A stretch of 64,000 nucleotides of DNA from the NCBI GenBank assembly GCA_003250475.1, contig QKGI01000045.1, positions 16,312 to 80,311 on the forward strand, read 5' to 3'. The DNA comes from Bacteroidota bacterium (GTDB lineage: Bacteria; Bacteroidota; Bacteroidia; Bacteroidales; VadinHA17). Position numbers and translations under genes: made by a program. The number at the start of each line of letters is the position of its first letter. The stretch's first letter is position 1. Below the pieces are notes generated by a model, which was not told the DNA's origin, did not search any database, and saw only the letters and a list, made by a program, of their open reading frames with translations. Shown piece after piece: positions 7,570 through 16,963 of the stretch.

Positions 7570-9102
7570 ATGAAAGTACACCACTTTTCGGTTCATGACA
7601 TTCCAAGAAGAAGGTTTCTTGAACTGACCATGAAAGGCGGCCTGGCTGTTGCTGTTACGCCGGCGCTTCTTTCACAGCTGACGGCATGCGGCCCGGGAGC
7701 TGCCGCGATGACACCGCTAGATACGGACCGGGACCTGATCTCCCGTGTGCTTAAGAAAGCACTTGAAAAAGGAGGGAATTTCTCCGAGGTATATATTGAA
7801 AACAGGATCTCAAGGCAGATCGTTATGGAGGAGTCGGTCTTCAGAAGCGGGCTCTACGGCATCAGCCAGGGAGCCGGGGTCAGGGTTATCAGCGGCAACA
7901 AAACCGGGTATGCCTATACCGATGTAGTGGATGAGGCAAGCCTTATGCGGGCAGCAGAGGTGGCCGCATATGTTGCCGGCGGAGGATCTCCGGCAGCGGC
8001 GGTAAAATTATCAGATACCGACTACCGCTCTTTCGTGACAGTTGAAATGCCGCTGGGAGAGATAGCAGATGAAAAACGTATTGAGATAATCAAAAGGGCC
8101 GACCACGCGGCTCTTTCGTATGATCCCCGGATAAAGATGACCATGGTCGACTATTATGATGAGGTCAGGGGCAGGGTCATTGCCAACAGCGAGGGATTGT
8201 ATCTCCGTGATGAGCTGCCGCTGTTGTTCTTCATAGTCCAGGCGATGTCAGATGACGGCAAGGCAAGACACATGGCCAGGGAGAGGTTAAGTATGCACAG
8301 TGGTTTCGAAATGTTCTCACAGGTCACCCCGGAAGAGGTGGCAAAAAATGCAGCCCGTGAGGCCATCGCCATGCTTGATGCCGGGGAGGCTCCGGCAGGC
8401 ATGATGGATGTGGTGATGCAGAACGGCTGGGGCGGAGTGCTGGTGCACGAAGCAGTGGGTCATCCGCTCGAAGCAGATAACATTGCAAAAGGTATAGGCG
8501 CATTCACAGGTAAACTGGGACAGAAAGTAGCCAGCGAGTGCTTCACAATGGTGGACGACGGAACACTTCCGGACTTCAGGGGTACTATTAATTATGATGA
8601 TGAAGGAACGCCGGCACAGAGAAACGTACTTATCGAAAAAGGGGTGCTTAAGGGGTACATGACAGATATCCTCAGTGCAGGGCAGCTGGGGATGACACGT
8701 ACCGGCAACGGACGCAGGGAGAGCTTCAGGTACATTCCCATCCCCAGGATGACAAACACATTCATTGCACAGGGTAGCGATGATCCGGAGGAGATACTGT
8801 CATCCACGAAAAAGGGCATATATGTGCAGAGCCTGAGCGGCGGGAGCGTAAACCCGGTGACGGGAATGTTCAACTTCACATGCCGGGAGGCCTACCTGAT
8901 CGAAAACGGGAAAAAGACCAGGCCAATCAGGGGCGCAACGCTGATCGGGTCGTGCCTGGATGTAATATCAAATATCGATGCCGTCGGCAACGACCTGGCT
9001 TTTGGTCCCGGCATCTGTGGCAAGGGACAGAGCGCTGAAGTAACGGCAGGGCAACCTACTGTCAGGATTAGGGGCATCAACGTTGGCGGGAGCAAGGCCT
9101 AG
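7570..9102 (+). CDS. tldD: TldD-family metalloprotease with Tat-like lipoprotein signal
   Basis: A 510-residue TldD homologue. In E. coli TldD and TldE form a cytoplasmic zinc protease that trims peptides such as microcin B17 precursor and CcdA. The catalytic HExxxH motif is present as HEAVGH (293-298), and the C-terminal GSCLDVISNID segment carries the conserved Cys that completes the metal site. Unlike E. coli TldD, this protein has about 40 extra N-terminal residues: PRRRFLELTMKGG followed by a hydrophobic stretch and LLSQLTAC. This looks like a twin-arginine signal ending in a lipobox. tldE follows 24 bp downstream. Export is inference from sequence only. Confidence 0.9.
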   Translation: MKVHHFSVHDIPRRRFLELTMKGGLAVAVTPALLSQLTACGPGAAAMTPLDTDRDLISRVLKKALEKGGNFSEVYIENRISRQIVMEESVFRSGLYGISQGAGVRVISGNKTGYAYTDVVDEASLMRAAEVAAYVAGGGSPAAAVKLSDTDYRSFVTVEMPLGEIADEKRIEIIKRADHAALSYDPRIKMTMVDYYDEVRGRVIANSEGLYLRDELPLLFFIVQAMSDDGKARHMARERLSMHSGFEMFSQVTPEEVAKNAAREAIAMLDAGEAPAGMMDVVMQNGWGGVLVHEAVGHPLEADNIAKGIGAFTGKLGQKVASECFTMVDDGTLPDFRGTINYDDEGTPAQRNVLIEKGVLKGYMTDILSAGQLGMTRTGNGRRESFRYIPIPRMTNTFIAQGSDDPEEILSSTKKGIYVQSLSGGSVNPVTGMFNFTCREAYLIENGKKTRPIRGATLIGSCLDVISNIDAVGNDLAFGPGICGKGQSAEVTAGQPTVRIRGINVGGSKA

Positions 9103-9126
9103 CTTTAACAATTAATAATTAGCGAA

Positions 9127-10461
9127 ATGAATTATACATCTCTTGCAGAAAAACTTGTATCGAAAGCCCTTAAAGCAGGGGCTGATGCAGCTGAAATTTA
9201 TATATCCGCAGGCCGGAACCTGTCGGTCAATATCCTCAATAATGAGATCGAGACCATTGAAGAAGCCGATTCTGCCGGCGTAGGAATACGCGTTATTGCC
9301 GGGGGGTCAATAGGCTTCAGTTACAGCAACAGCCTGGATCTCAGGGCGCTGGAAGATACCATTGCAATGGCAGTGAAGTTTGCCCGGCTCACCACGCCGG
9401 ATGAAAATAATATTCTCCCGGAGCTGACAGGAGAGACAACCGTTGAGGATCTTTTTGATCCCGAGATTGGTGAAACCAGCCTTGAAAAAAAGATTGCCAT
9501 GGCCCTGGAGCTTGAGAAGATCGCCATGAGTGATGAAAGAATAACAAAAAGCTCAGGATCCTCATACGGCGAGAGTATTGCGGAAATAATCATCTCCAGC
9601 TCATCGGGATTCACGAAAAGCTACAGGGCTTCCGGATGCGCTCTCGGAGTGAGCGTGGTAGCCGAAAAGGGGGAACAGAAGAAGACAGGAGGAGACTACT
9701 GTTCACGCCGTTTCTTCAGCGATCTCCTACCACCGGACCAGATCGCTGTCAAGGCTTCGAGAAAGGCATGGGAGATGCTTGATCCCAGGATGGTAAAGAC
9801 ACAGAAAGCATCGGTTATATTTGATCCCGATGTGGCAGGATCCCTCCTTCGCGGTGTTATCTCCGCACTTAACGGCGAAAGGGTTCTTCAGGGAGCCAGC
9901 TTCCTTGCAAGCTCTATGGGCAGGCAGGTTGCCTCCTCTCTGCTGACCATCGTTGATGACGGTACCAGACCGAGGTCCCTGGGCTCTTCTCCTTTTGACG
10001 ACGAGGGTGTGCCTACAATGAAACGGTCTCTCATTGAAAATGGTGTTGTTGCAGGGTTTCTCTATAACACCATTGCAGCCAAGAGAGCCGGCACGGTAAG
10101 CACAGGCAACGCCTCAAGAAGAGGATACGATTCATTGCCGGGCATTGGAACACATCATCTTTCGCTTGCGCCGGGATCGTACAGCAGGAGCGAGATTATT
10201 GCCGCAACCGACAGGGGCCTGCTTCTTAACGGGGTCACCGGGTACGGCATCGATTCTGTCAGCGGGAACTTCAGCGGCGGAGCCTCCGGCTTCTGGATCG
10301 AGAAGGGAACCATCCTCTATCCCGTTGAGGGACTGACAATAGCCGGCAGTGCCGACGCTATTCTCAACGGCATCGATATGATGGGTAATGACATTGATAT
10401 GAACCGCTCTTTTGCCTCTCCCACATTCCGCATCAATGAGATGCAGATAGGCGGCAGATAA
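9127..10461 (+). CDS. tldE: TldE/PmbA-family subunit
   Basis: A 444-residue TldE (PmbA) homologue, the non-catalytic partner that forms the substrate tunnel with TldD in the characterised E. coli heterodimer. It lacks an HExxxH motif, as expected, and shows the family features AGADAAEIYIS, an N-terminal antiparallel beta domain, FDDEGVPT and the conserved end IAGSADAILNGIDMMGNDI. There is no signal peptide, in contrast to its partner TldD, which raises the question of where the two meet. It ends 2 bp from the stop of the convergent epimerase gene. Confidence 0.92.
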   Translation: MNYTSLAEKLVSKALKAGADAAEIYISAGRNLSVNILNNEIETIEEADSAGVGIRVIAGGSIGFSYSNSLDLRALEDTIAMAVKFARLTTPDENNILPELTGETTVEDLFDPEIGETSLEKKIAMALELEKIAMSDERITKSSGSSYGESIAEIIISSSSGFTKSYRASGCALGVSVVAEKGEQKKTGGDYCSRRFFSDLLPPDQIAVKASRKAWEMLDPRMVKTQKASVIFDPDVAGSLLRGVISALNGERVLQGASFLASSMGRQVASSLLTIVDDGTRPRSLGSSPFDDEGVPTMKRSLIENGVVAGFLYNTIAAKRAGTVSTGNASRRGYDSLPGIGTHHLSLAPGSYSRSEIIAATDRGLLLNGVTGYGIDSVSGNFSGGASGFWIEKGTILYPVEGLTIAGSADAILNGIDMMGNDIDMNRSFASPTFRINEMQIGGR

Positions 10462-10463
10462 CC

Positions 10464-11363
10464 TCAGCACGCTTTAAGCGCCGACGTAATATCAGGGTAG
10501 GCGAATATATAACCTTCCCTGGTAATATGCTCTGATGAGATACGGCTGCCGCTGGTAAGCACAACCGACATCTCACCCAGGATAAGCCTCAGCAGCCAGG
10601 CAGGTATGTGTGGAAGGAAGAGGGGCAGGCGTCGTTGACGTGCAATCTCCCTCATAAGCATATCATGGGTAACGTGACCGGGCGCAACTGCATTGTACGG
10701 CCCTGTCATGGTTTCGTCACTCACAGCCCTCATATAGATGCGGCACAGGTCATCGATATGTATCCATGGAAAATACTGGTTGCCTGGCCCCAGCCTTACT
10801 ATCAGGCCAGCCCCTGACAGGGCCGTCAGTTTTGCAAGAGCTGACCCGTGCGGAGACAGAACCACCGAAGTCCGGACCTTCACCACCCTGACCCCCGCCC
10901 CGGCAAAGCTGTCTGCAGCTTCTTCCCACAGACGGCAAGTCTCTCCCAGGAAGTCGCCTGCAGGAGGGTCGCTCTCACTGTAGATGCGTTCTGACGTCAC
11001 AGAGCCATATATGCCTGTTGCCGAAGCCGTAATGAACGCGGAGGGTATTATGCCTGCTGCGACTGTAGCCCTGAATATCATACGGGCTGTTGTTACCCTG
11101 CTTCCGGTTATCTCTCTTTTTCTTGCCCCGGTCCACCTCCCGGCGCCGATGTTTGCTCCGGCAAGGTGTATTATTGTGTCGCCCTGATGAAAAGCATCTC
11201 CGTCGCAATAACCTGTACGAGGATCCCACCGGAATGACCTGAAAGCACTGTTCTCCCGCGGTCTCCGGGACAGGTGCACAACCTCATTATTGTCCTGAAG
11301 AAGCAGTGAGCTCAGGTGCCTGCCGACAAGCCCGTTACCCCCGGTGACTACCACCCTTGGCAT
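10464..11363 (-). CDS. TIGR01777-family NAD(P)-dependent epimerase (SDR39U1/YfcH-like)
   Basis: A 299-residue extended short-chain dehydrogenase/reductase. The N-terminal nucleotide-binding motif is VTGGNGLVG (6-14), followed by HLAGANI, the region SATGIYG with the catalytic Tyr-x3-Lys type geometry modified as in this family, and a C-terminal DUF1731 domain (about 245-295) beginning HIPAWLLRLILGEMS. The physiological substrate of TIGR01777 proteins is unknown. It is downstream of the C_GCAxxG gene (3-bp gap, same strand) and convergent with tldE. Confidence 0.88.
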   Translation of the reverse strand: MPRVVVTGGNGLVGRHLSSLLLQDNNEVVHLSRRPRENSAFRSFRWDPRTGYCDGDAFHQGDTIIHLAGANIGAGRWTGARKREITGSRVTTARMIFRATVAAGIIPSAFITASATGIYGSVTSERIYSESDPPAGDFLGETCRLWEEAADSFAGAGVRVVKVRTSVVLSPHGSALAKLTALSGAGLIVRLGPGNQYFPWIHIDDLCRIYMRAVSDETMTGPYNAVAPGHVTHDMLMREIARQRRLPLFLPHIPAWLLRLILGEMSVVLTSGSRISSEHITREGYIFAYPDITSALKAC

Positions 11364-11366
11364 CTG

Positions 11367-11789
11367 TCAGGAGATCGATTCTATTATCTCAACTGCATCG
11401 GCGATGCATTTCTCACATACTTTCCCTGTCAGGTTCCTGGCAGATATCTGCATCTTACCCTCCGGAGTGTTCAGGTCTTCGCCAAGCAGCTCCGAACACT
11501 GGTCGGTTCCGTTCCTTTCGATAAACAGCCTGTTGAATTCCCGCACCTTGCCGTACACCCTTGTTTTATATTCACCATCAGGTATGCCGGGCTTTCCGCC
11601 TGACATACCAAACCACAGGTATGCTCCCGTAACAGCTCCGCAGGTCTGCTGCAACCTGCCCATGCCCCCGCCAAAAGCTGCGGCGGTCCCTGCTGCAGAT
11701 TCACTCTCCCCTGCACATGCCATCAGCACAGCCTGTGCACAGTTGTAACCCTTATGAAACAGGCTGACAGCCTTTCTTGTTTTATTCAT
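11367..11789 (-). CDS. C_GCAxxG_C_C family protein
   Basis: A 140-residue protein of a small Cys-rich redox-like family often annotated as putative. Signature elements are YNCAQAVL near the N-terminus, the glycine-rich GGGMGRLQQTCGAVTGA, and a C-terminal CEKC pair. The function is unknown; the conserved cysteines suggest metal or cluster binding or a redox role. The frame is open far upstream, but the ATG at 11789 is used because the family begins MxxxRxxAVSLFxKGYNCAQ and the upstream part is antisense to the phosphofructokinase gene. It is divergent from that gene across a 117-bp gap. Confidence 0.82.
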   Translation of the reverse strand: MNKTRKAVSLFHKGYNCAQAVLMACAGESESAAGTAAAFGGGMGRLQQTCGAVTGAYLWFGMSGGKPGIPDGEYKTRVYGKVREFNRLFIERNGTDQCSELLGEDLNTPEGKMQISARNLTGKVCEKCIADAVEIIESIS

Positions 11790-11906
11790 TAGCTTTTTCT
11801 TCAAAAATATTAAAAAAAATAAGGAGGGCAGGATTACCTTTTTGATATGATTTTGAAATATTCTACTTTTACCGCCTGCATTTAAATATTTTAATAAAGC
11901 ATAAAA

Positions 11907-13112
11907 ATGGTAAACCAGAAGAAAATCAAAGGAGTGATTGGTATCCTTACCGGCGGTGGTGATGTCCCGGGGCTTAACCCTGCAATCAGGGCTGTGACTA
12001 TCAGGGCCAACAGGGAAGGGTACAAGGTGATAGGGCTTCGGAGAGGATGGGGCGGGATCATTGAGATCATCAGGGACCCCAAGGCAGACAACAGTAATTG
12101 TTTCCAGGTGCTTACCGACGACATCGTCAACAGGGCAGGAAGGACAGGCGGGACTTACCTGCACACCTCACGTACAAGGCCAAGTCATGTACCGAAGGCT
12201 TATGTCCCGGACCACCTTAAGGACACATATAAGGACGATATGAACGATCTCACCCCCGAGGTTATCAAAAACCTCGAATGGCTGGGGATCGATTATCTTA
12301 TACCTATCGGCGGTGACGACACTCTCAGCTACGGCGTGCATCTTTACAAACAGGGAGTGAAAGTGGTTGCCATTCCCAAGACAATGGACAACGATGTCCC
12401 GGGCACTGATTATTGCATAGGGTTCAGTACCTGTGTGACCCGCACCATACAGATGACCAATACCCTCCGTACCTCGGCCGGATCACACGAACGAATCATG
12501 GTGCTTGAGGTGTTTGGCCGTTATGCCGGGTTCACGGCGATGCTTCCCACGATGGCAGGAGCAGCCAACAGGTGTGTCATCCCCGAGTACAAGTTCGATA
12601 TCGAACAGCTGACAAAACTGCTGGTTGAAGACCGTAACACAAACCCGAGTCGTTATTCCATCGTTCTTGTCTCTGAAGGAGCTCTCTACAAAGGAGGTGA
12701 AATGGTCTTCCAGGATAGTGAGCGGGATGCTTATGGCCATGCCAAGCTGGGTGGCATCGGAGACCTTGTCTCTGCAGAGATGAAGGACCTTACCGCAAAA
12801 TTCAACGGAGGCAAGACCATCAATATCATAAACCAGAAACTTGGTTATATGGTCAGGGGAGGCGATCCTGACGCCGTTGACTCAATAGTACCCATGGCTT
12901 TTGGAAACCTGGCCCTGGACCTTATCATGAAGGGAGTGCATGGCAGGGTGGTAGTGCTCAAAAACGGACGCTATGACAATGTACCCATCGATGTGGTCAC
13001 CTCTTCAAAAAAGATCGTCAAAGTATCAGAATACTACAATACCGAAAGACTAAGGCCTTATTATTCAAACTTTGAAATGAAGCCTTTCTTCCTTATGGCG
13101 GCCGAGTATTGA
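11907..13112 (+). CDS. 6-phosphofructokinase, probably pyrophosphate-dependent
   Basis: A 401-residue phosphofructokinase that phosphorylates fructose 6-phosphate in glycolysis, or works reversibly if PPi is the donor. The N-terminal GILTGGGDVPGLN and the substrate site PKTMDNDVPGTD are clear. Two diagnostic positions are PPi-type: GGDDT (135-139), where ATP enzymes have GGDGS, and Lys158 in PKTMDND, where ATP enzymes have Gly. The Asp/Lys pair blocks the ATP site and favours pyrophosphate in characterised enzymes. The gene stands alone, with a terminator after it. Some PPi enzymes also use sedoheptulose 7-phosphate. Confidence 0.9.
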   Translation: MVNQKKIKGVIGILTGGGDVPGLNPAIRAVTIRANREGYKVIGLRRGWGGIIEIIRDPKADNSNCFQVLTDDIVNRAGRTGGTYLHTSRTRPSHVPKAYVPDHLKDTYKDDMNDLTPEVIKNLEWLGIDYLIPIGGDDTLSYGVHLYKQGVKVVAIPKTMDNDVPGTDYCIGFSTCVTRTIQMTNTLRTSAGSHERIMVLEVFGRYAGFTAMLPTMAGAANRCVIPEYKFDIEQLTKLLVEDRNTNPSRYSIVLVSEGALYKGGEMVFQDSERDAYGHAKLGGIGDLVSAEMKDLTAKFNGGKTINIINQKLGYMVRGGDPDAVDSIVPMAFGNLALDLIMKGVHGRVVVLKNGRYDNVPIDVVTSSKKIVKVSEYYNTERLRPYYSNFEMKPFFLMAAEY

Positions 13113-13139
13113 AAAAGCATGCCGGGAATGATAAAACAG

Positions 13140-13176
13140 GTGATGCCGGGATATTCCAGGCATCACTTTTTTTATT
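13140..13176 (+). terminator. Rho-independent terminator after phosphofructokinase
   Basis: GTGATGCC (13140-13147) pairs with GGCATCAC (13159-13166), with extra G-C pairs inside, followed by TTTTTTTATTTTT. It lies 28 bp after the phosphofructokinase stop and 22 bp before the rsgA start. Confidence 0.85.
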
Positions 13177-13197
13177 TTTACAGCAAATTTCCGGGGA

Positions 13198-14112
13198 GTG
13201 AAACAGGGAACAGTCATAAAATCAACGGGCAGCCGTTATAAGGTGCTTGATGACGAAGGCATAACCTTTGAATGTGTCCTCAAAGGCCGGTTCAGGGTGA
13301 GCGGGGTGCGTACCACAAACCCCGTTGCCGTAGGAGACAGGGTCACATTCGACACGGATGAACTTGTGATAGTCGAACTGTCGCCGAGAAAAAACTATAT
13401 CATACGTCGCTCTTCAAACCTCTCGAGAGAATCCCAGATCATTGCTGCGAACATAGACCAGGCATTCCTGGTCATCACCATAAGGATGCCTTCCACACCG
13501 GTAGAGTTTATTGACCGTTTTCTTGCCACTGCGGAGGCATACAGGATCCCTGCCTTCCTGGTCATAAACAAATCAGATCTTTATGATGATAAGGATAAAG
13601 ACCTGGTTGTCAGAATAAAAGAGGTATATGAAAAAATAGGCTATGGTGTCTATATTGTCTCCGTGACGAAGAACGAAGGGATATCAGTTATTGAGTCGGC
13701 CCTGATGAATAAAATCACCCTTTTATCAGGAAATTCCGGTGTCGGTAAAAGTACCCTTCTCAACAGGCTTAACCCTGCCCTGTCACTCAGGACGGGCTCA
13801 ATATCAGACTACCATGAGCAGGGAAAACATATAACCACCTTTCCTGAGATGCATCCTCTTCCCTCGGGCGGATTTGTCATTGACACACCCGGTATAAGGG
13901 GCTTCGGGGTGATTGACTTTGACAGGAACGAGATATACCACTTTTTCCCGGAGATCTTCAGGGTATCATCAGGATGCCGCTATCACAACTGCCTCCATCT
14001 GAATGAGCCTGACTGCGCAGTCCGCAGAGCCGTGGCCGAAGCTGAAATCGAACCCTGGCGTTACAAAAGCTACATAAGTATACTGCTGGAGGGCAATGAA
14101 AAGTACAGATAA
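13198..14112 (+). CDS. rsgA: Ribosome small subunit-dependent GTPase RsgA
   Basis: A 304-residue circularly permuted GTPase that acts in late maturation of the 30S subunit. An N-terminal OB fold (about 1-65) precedes the G domain with motifs in permuted order: NKSD (G4), then the P-loop GNSGVGKST (G1), then DTPG (G3). The C-terminal zinc finger is visible as CRYHNCLHLNEPDC. The start is GTG at 13198; no ATG is available at the family N-terminus (KQGTVIKSTGSRY). Its 3' end overlaps the next gene by 17 bp if that gene starts at 14096, so the two are coupled. Confidence 0.94.
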   Translation: MKQGTVIKSTGSRYKVLDDEGITFECVLKGRFRVSGVRTTNPVAVGDRVTFDTDELVIVELSPRKNYIIRRSSNLSRESQIIAANIDQAFLVITIRMPSTPVEFIDRFLATAEAYRIPAFLVINKSDLYDDKDKDLVVRIKEVYEKIGYGVYIVSVTKNEGISVIESALMNKITLLSGNSGVGKSTLLNRLNPALSLRTGSISDYHEQGKHITTFPEMHPLPSGGFVIDTPGIRGFGVIDFDRNEIYHFFPEIFRVSSGCRYHNCLHLNEPDCAVRRAVAEAEIEPWRYKSYISILLEGNEKYR

Positions 14113-16960
14113 ACGTTATTTTTACGGCATGAAAGAGCCCGGCATAAAGAAAATAACTCTTGTAGCATATTCTGCTTTCCTCCTGCTGATAGTGGTCATG
14201 GCGCTTTTTTATTCAAGTCTCTACAGGAACCAGATAGAATATTCAAACAAGATTCTTGACAGGCAGGTCATGATCGCCGGTTCTGACATAGACAATACAA
14301 GCATGTACATCGTCAGTGATCTTACGGAAATAGATTTTTCTGATGATATCCCGGATTTCTTCACAAACCCGCTGGTCAATGAGCGCGCCAGGGAGAAGAT
14401 GAAGCTCTACTATTCAAGGTATGAGGATATTGTTGTAGGGCTGATGCTTTTCAATACCGAAGGTGATGTATATACGCTTTTCAAGGATGAAGAGAGAAAT
14501 TCCTGGCTCGACGGGTCATACCGTGCACAGACGGTGCCCCAGATATATACAACCGAGAAGCTCGAACCAGACAGGGATAAATATAAATTTTACCTGCCCG
14601 TCCTGAAGGATGGACAGATACTGGGAAATCTTGTGATCACCATTGACCTTAACCGGTTCTTCTCTAGGATTTTTACAAAATATGATCTCGAACAGTTTCA
14701 GTGGCAGTGGGTTGTAAATGATACGGGCGCTGTTGTCTTTGACAATAACGAGATGAGGGTAAGCTATAACAGGCTTGACAGGATAACCCTTGCGCTGGAA
14801 GATGGCAATTCCGGCAGGTTGACCCATATCATGAAGAATGACGCCAATACAAGTGAAATAATCTCTTCATTTTATCCCGTCAATCTTTTCGGAATTGATT
14901 ATGGAATTGTCTTCTCAGCTCCTACTGACTTTTTCCAGAAGTATATAGTAAGAAACTCCATTATCCTCGGTATCCTTACTGTCCTGGTCATTCTTTTCAT
15001 AATACTTAGTTTCAGATATTTTGCCAGGAAACAGGCCCGCCGGTTAAACACTACTTCTGAATCCGAGGAGAGTCTTCTGGCAGTTATTGACCAGATGCCT
15101 GTAGGTTTCATTATTTACAACGCCGGCAGGGAGATAATCAGGGCTAACAGTAAGGCTGCAGCCCTCTTCTCATATGGCAGTGAAGAAGAGATGGCTGGCA
15201 GGCTGATACCCGACCTCTCCCGGAATGACTACCTGGGTGATTTCCCTGAACGGTTCAGCCATGGGAGGGTTATTAAACTCCCGGGCAGGGACGGCGACAA
15301 GATCATTTTTCTTAACAGCGTTCCTGTAAGATACCTCGGGGAGGAAGTCACGATGGAGGTACTGATAGATGTCACCTCTCTTGAACTGGCCCGCCGGCAG
15401 GAAGCAGATGCAAACATAGCCAAGTCTGAGCTGCTGGCTCGCATGAGCTTTGAGATACGTACTCCTCTTAACGGTATCCTTGGGATGACCGAAATGCTTA
15501 CCAGGGCAGATCTCCCGGAAGAATCAAAAGAGATAGCCAGGCTTCTCAGGCGGTCGGCCGACCTTCTCCTTAACATCATCAACGATATCTTCGACGTCTC
15601 AAAGATGGAGACCGGTAAGATGATACTTGATGAGATTCCGTTCCGGCTCAGGGAAGAGGTGGCATATTGTCTCAACCTTGTCAGGCGGGAGAATCCGGAA
15701 GCGCTTGTCAATTTCGTTTCGCAGGTTGACCAGTCTGTCCCCGAAAACCTCATTGGCGATCCGTACAGGCTGAGACAGGTGATAACCAACCTGCTGAACA
15801 ACTCTCTTGCCGGGACACAGAGCGGTGACATTAAACTGGGATGCAGGGTCATGAGATCCGAGGGGAATCAGTTTACACTGGAGTTTACAATTTCAGATAC
15901 CGGTAATAACTACACCAGGGCAGAGATAAAGAAACTGTTTGGCGACTATATAGCAAACCTGACTGAGCGGTCCGAATGGTCTGAGGATCTGAAGCTTGGG
16001 CCTATCCTGGCAAGGCAGCTGACCGAGCTTATGGGAGGCAGCCTGACTGCGGAGAGCCCGGCGGGGGTGGATGCCTCCGGGCAGGAGAAGGGACTTAAGG
16101 TGATATTCACTATTAAGGTACACCTGAATGAAAAGATAACCAAGCATCTTGATCTTGACAATTACCACGATGCCATGGACATCCGTACTCTTGCAATAAC
16201 GGGTACGAATGGCCGCGATGATGACTTCCTGAGCATTATGCACCGTATCGGGCTGCCTGTTTCGGTTACCAGTTTCCAGAAGCATACTATCTCGCAGATA
16301 AAGACCAGCCTCGCCAGTGAACGGGGACGATATATCCTTCTTGTCATCTTTGACGAGCCTGACACTGACGGCTTCCAGGCTGCAAAGGCACTGATGGATG
16401 CAGGTCTGACAAGCGAGCATATCGTGCTTATGTTTACCTCAAGAGACCCGAAGGGACACTATGCCAGGTGTGTGGATCTGGGCATAGACCATCTCCTTGT
16501 GAAACCTTTTGCCGTGGAGGATCTGCTTAATGTTCTCAAGGACCATTTCCCTGCATTCAGGGGTCCGTCAGCAAGACTCAGCGGTAACAAGGCAGACCTG
16601 CCGGATATTCTTGTGGTTGACGACAATTATCTTAACAGAAAAGTGGTGGGCTCCCTTCTTAAGGTGTTGGGTGTGAAGGCGGAATTTGCATCAGGCGGTG
16701 CCGAAGCAATAGATATGGCAAGGGAAAAATCATATGACCTGATACTCATGGACCTCATCATGCCCGAGATAGACGGATTTGAAGCAGCACGCACCATAAT
16801 CGGATTTGACAGGAATACCCAGATAATAGCCCTTTCAGCGGATACGATGCCTGAGACACGCCAGAAGGCAGAAAAAACAGGCATGAAAGAGCTTCTCTCA
16901 AAACCTGTGACCGTGGAAGAGCTTAGAAGGGTGATAGACAGGTATCACAAGGAGAATTAA
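14096..16960 (+). CDS. Hybrid sensor histidine kinase homologue lacking the phospho-acceptor His
   Basis: A 954-residue inner-membrane sensor. Order: TM1 (about 21-42), a periplasmic Cache-like domain (about 45-285), TM2 (287-308), PAS (about 327-437), HisKA (about 445-505), HATPase (about 550-685), a degenerate receiver (about 700-820) and an intact receiver (836-950, VVDDN, phospho-acceptor Asp886 in LMDLIMP, SKPV). The H-box reads MSFEIRTPLNG: the usual His is Phe452 (codon TTT at 15449). The ATPase keeps the N-box NLLNN, but the G1 box is DTGNNYTR and the G2 box LKLGPILAR, both eroded. It is therefore probably a signalling pseudokinase. An alternative start is Met12 (14129). It lies between rsgA and mnmH. 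Confidence 0.88.
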   Translation: MKSTDKRYFYGMKEPGIKKITLVAYSAFLLLIVVMALFYSSLYRNQIEYSNKILDRQVMIAGSDIDNTSMYIVSDLTEIDFSDDIPDFFTNPLVNERAREKMKLYYSRYEDIVVGLMLFNTEGDVYTLFKDEERNSWLDGSYRAQTVPQIYTTEKLEPDRDKYKFYLPVLKDGQILGNLVITIDLNRFFSRIFTKYDLEQFQWQWVVNDTGAVVFDNNEMRVSYNRLDRITLALEDGNSGRLTHIMKNDANTSEIISSFYPVNLFGIDYGIVFSAPTDFFQKYIVRNSIILGILTVLVILFIILSFRYFARKQARRLNTTSESEESLLAVIDQMPVGFIIYNAGREIIRANSKAAALFSYGSEEEMAGRLIPDLSRNDYLGDFPERFSHGRVIKLPGRDGDKIIFLNSVPVRYLGEEVTMEVLIDVTSLELARRQEADANIAKSELLARMSFEIRTPLNGILGMTEMLTRADLPEESKEIARLLRRSADLLLNIINDIFDVSKMETGKMILDEIPFRLREEVAYCLNLVRRENPEALVNFVSQVDQSVPENLIGDPYRLRQVITNLLNNSLAGTQSGDIKLGCRVMRSEGNQFTLEFTISDTGNNYTRAEIKKLFGDYIANLTERSEWSEDLKLGPILARQLTELMGGSLTAESPAGVDASGQEKGLKVIFTIKVHLNEKITKHLDLDNYHDAMDIRTLAITGTNGRDDDFLSIMHRIGLPVSVTSFQKHTISQIKTSLASERGRYILLVIFDEPDTDGFQAAKALMDAGLTSEHIVLMFTSRDPKGHYARCVDLGIDHLLVKPFAVEDLLNVLKDHFPAFRGPSARLSGNKADLPDILVVDDNYLNRKVVGSLLKVLGVKAEFASGGAEAIDMAREKSYDLILMDLIMPEIDGFEAARTIIGFDRNTQIIALSADTMPETRQKAEKTGMKELLSKPVTVEELRRVIDRYHKEN

Positions 16961-16963
16961 CAG

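Noticed and set aside
11790-12164. Upstream extension of the C_GCAxxG gene frame
   Set aside because: It runs antisense through the phosphofructokinase start; the family begins at the ATG at 11789.
15449-15451. Sequencing error or frameshift explaining Phe452
   Set aside because: The frame is open on both sides, His would need two base changes, and the ATPase boxes are also degenerate, so a real substitution is more likely.
15229-15852. 207-codon antisense frame inside the sensor kinase gene
   Set aside because: Composition of a frame shadow (Ser/Arg/Leu-rich, no domain), fully inside a gene with clear domains on the other strand.
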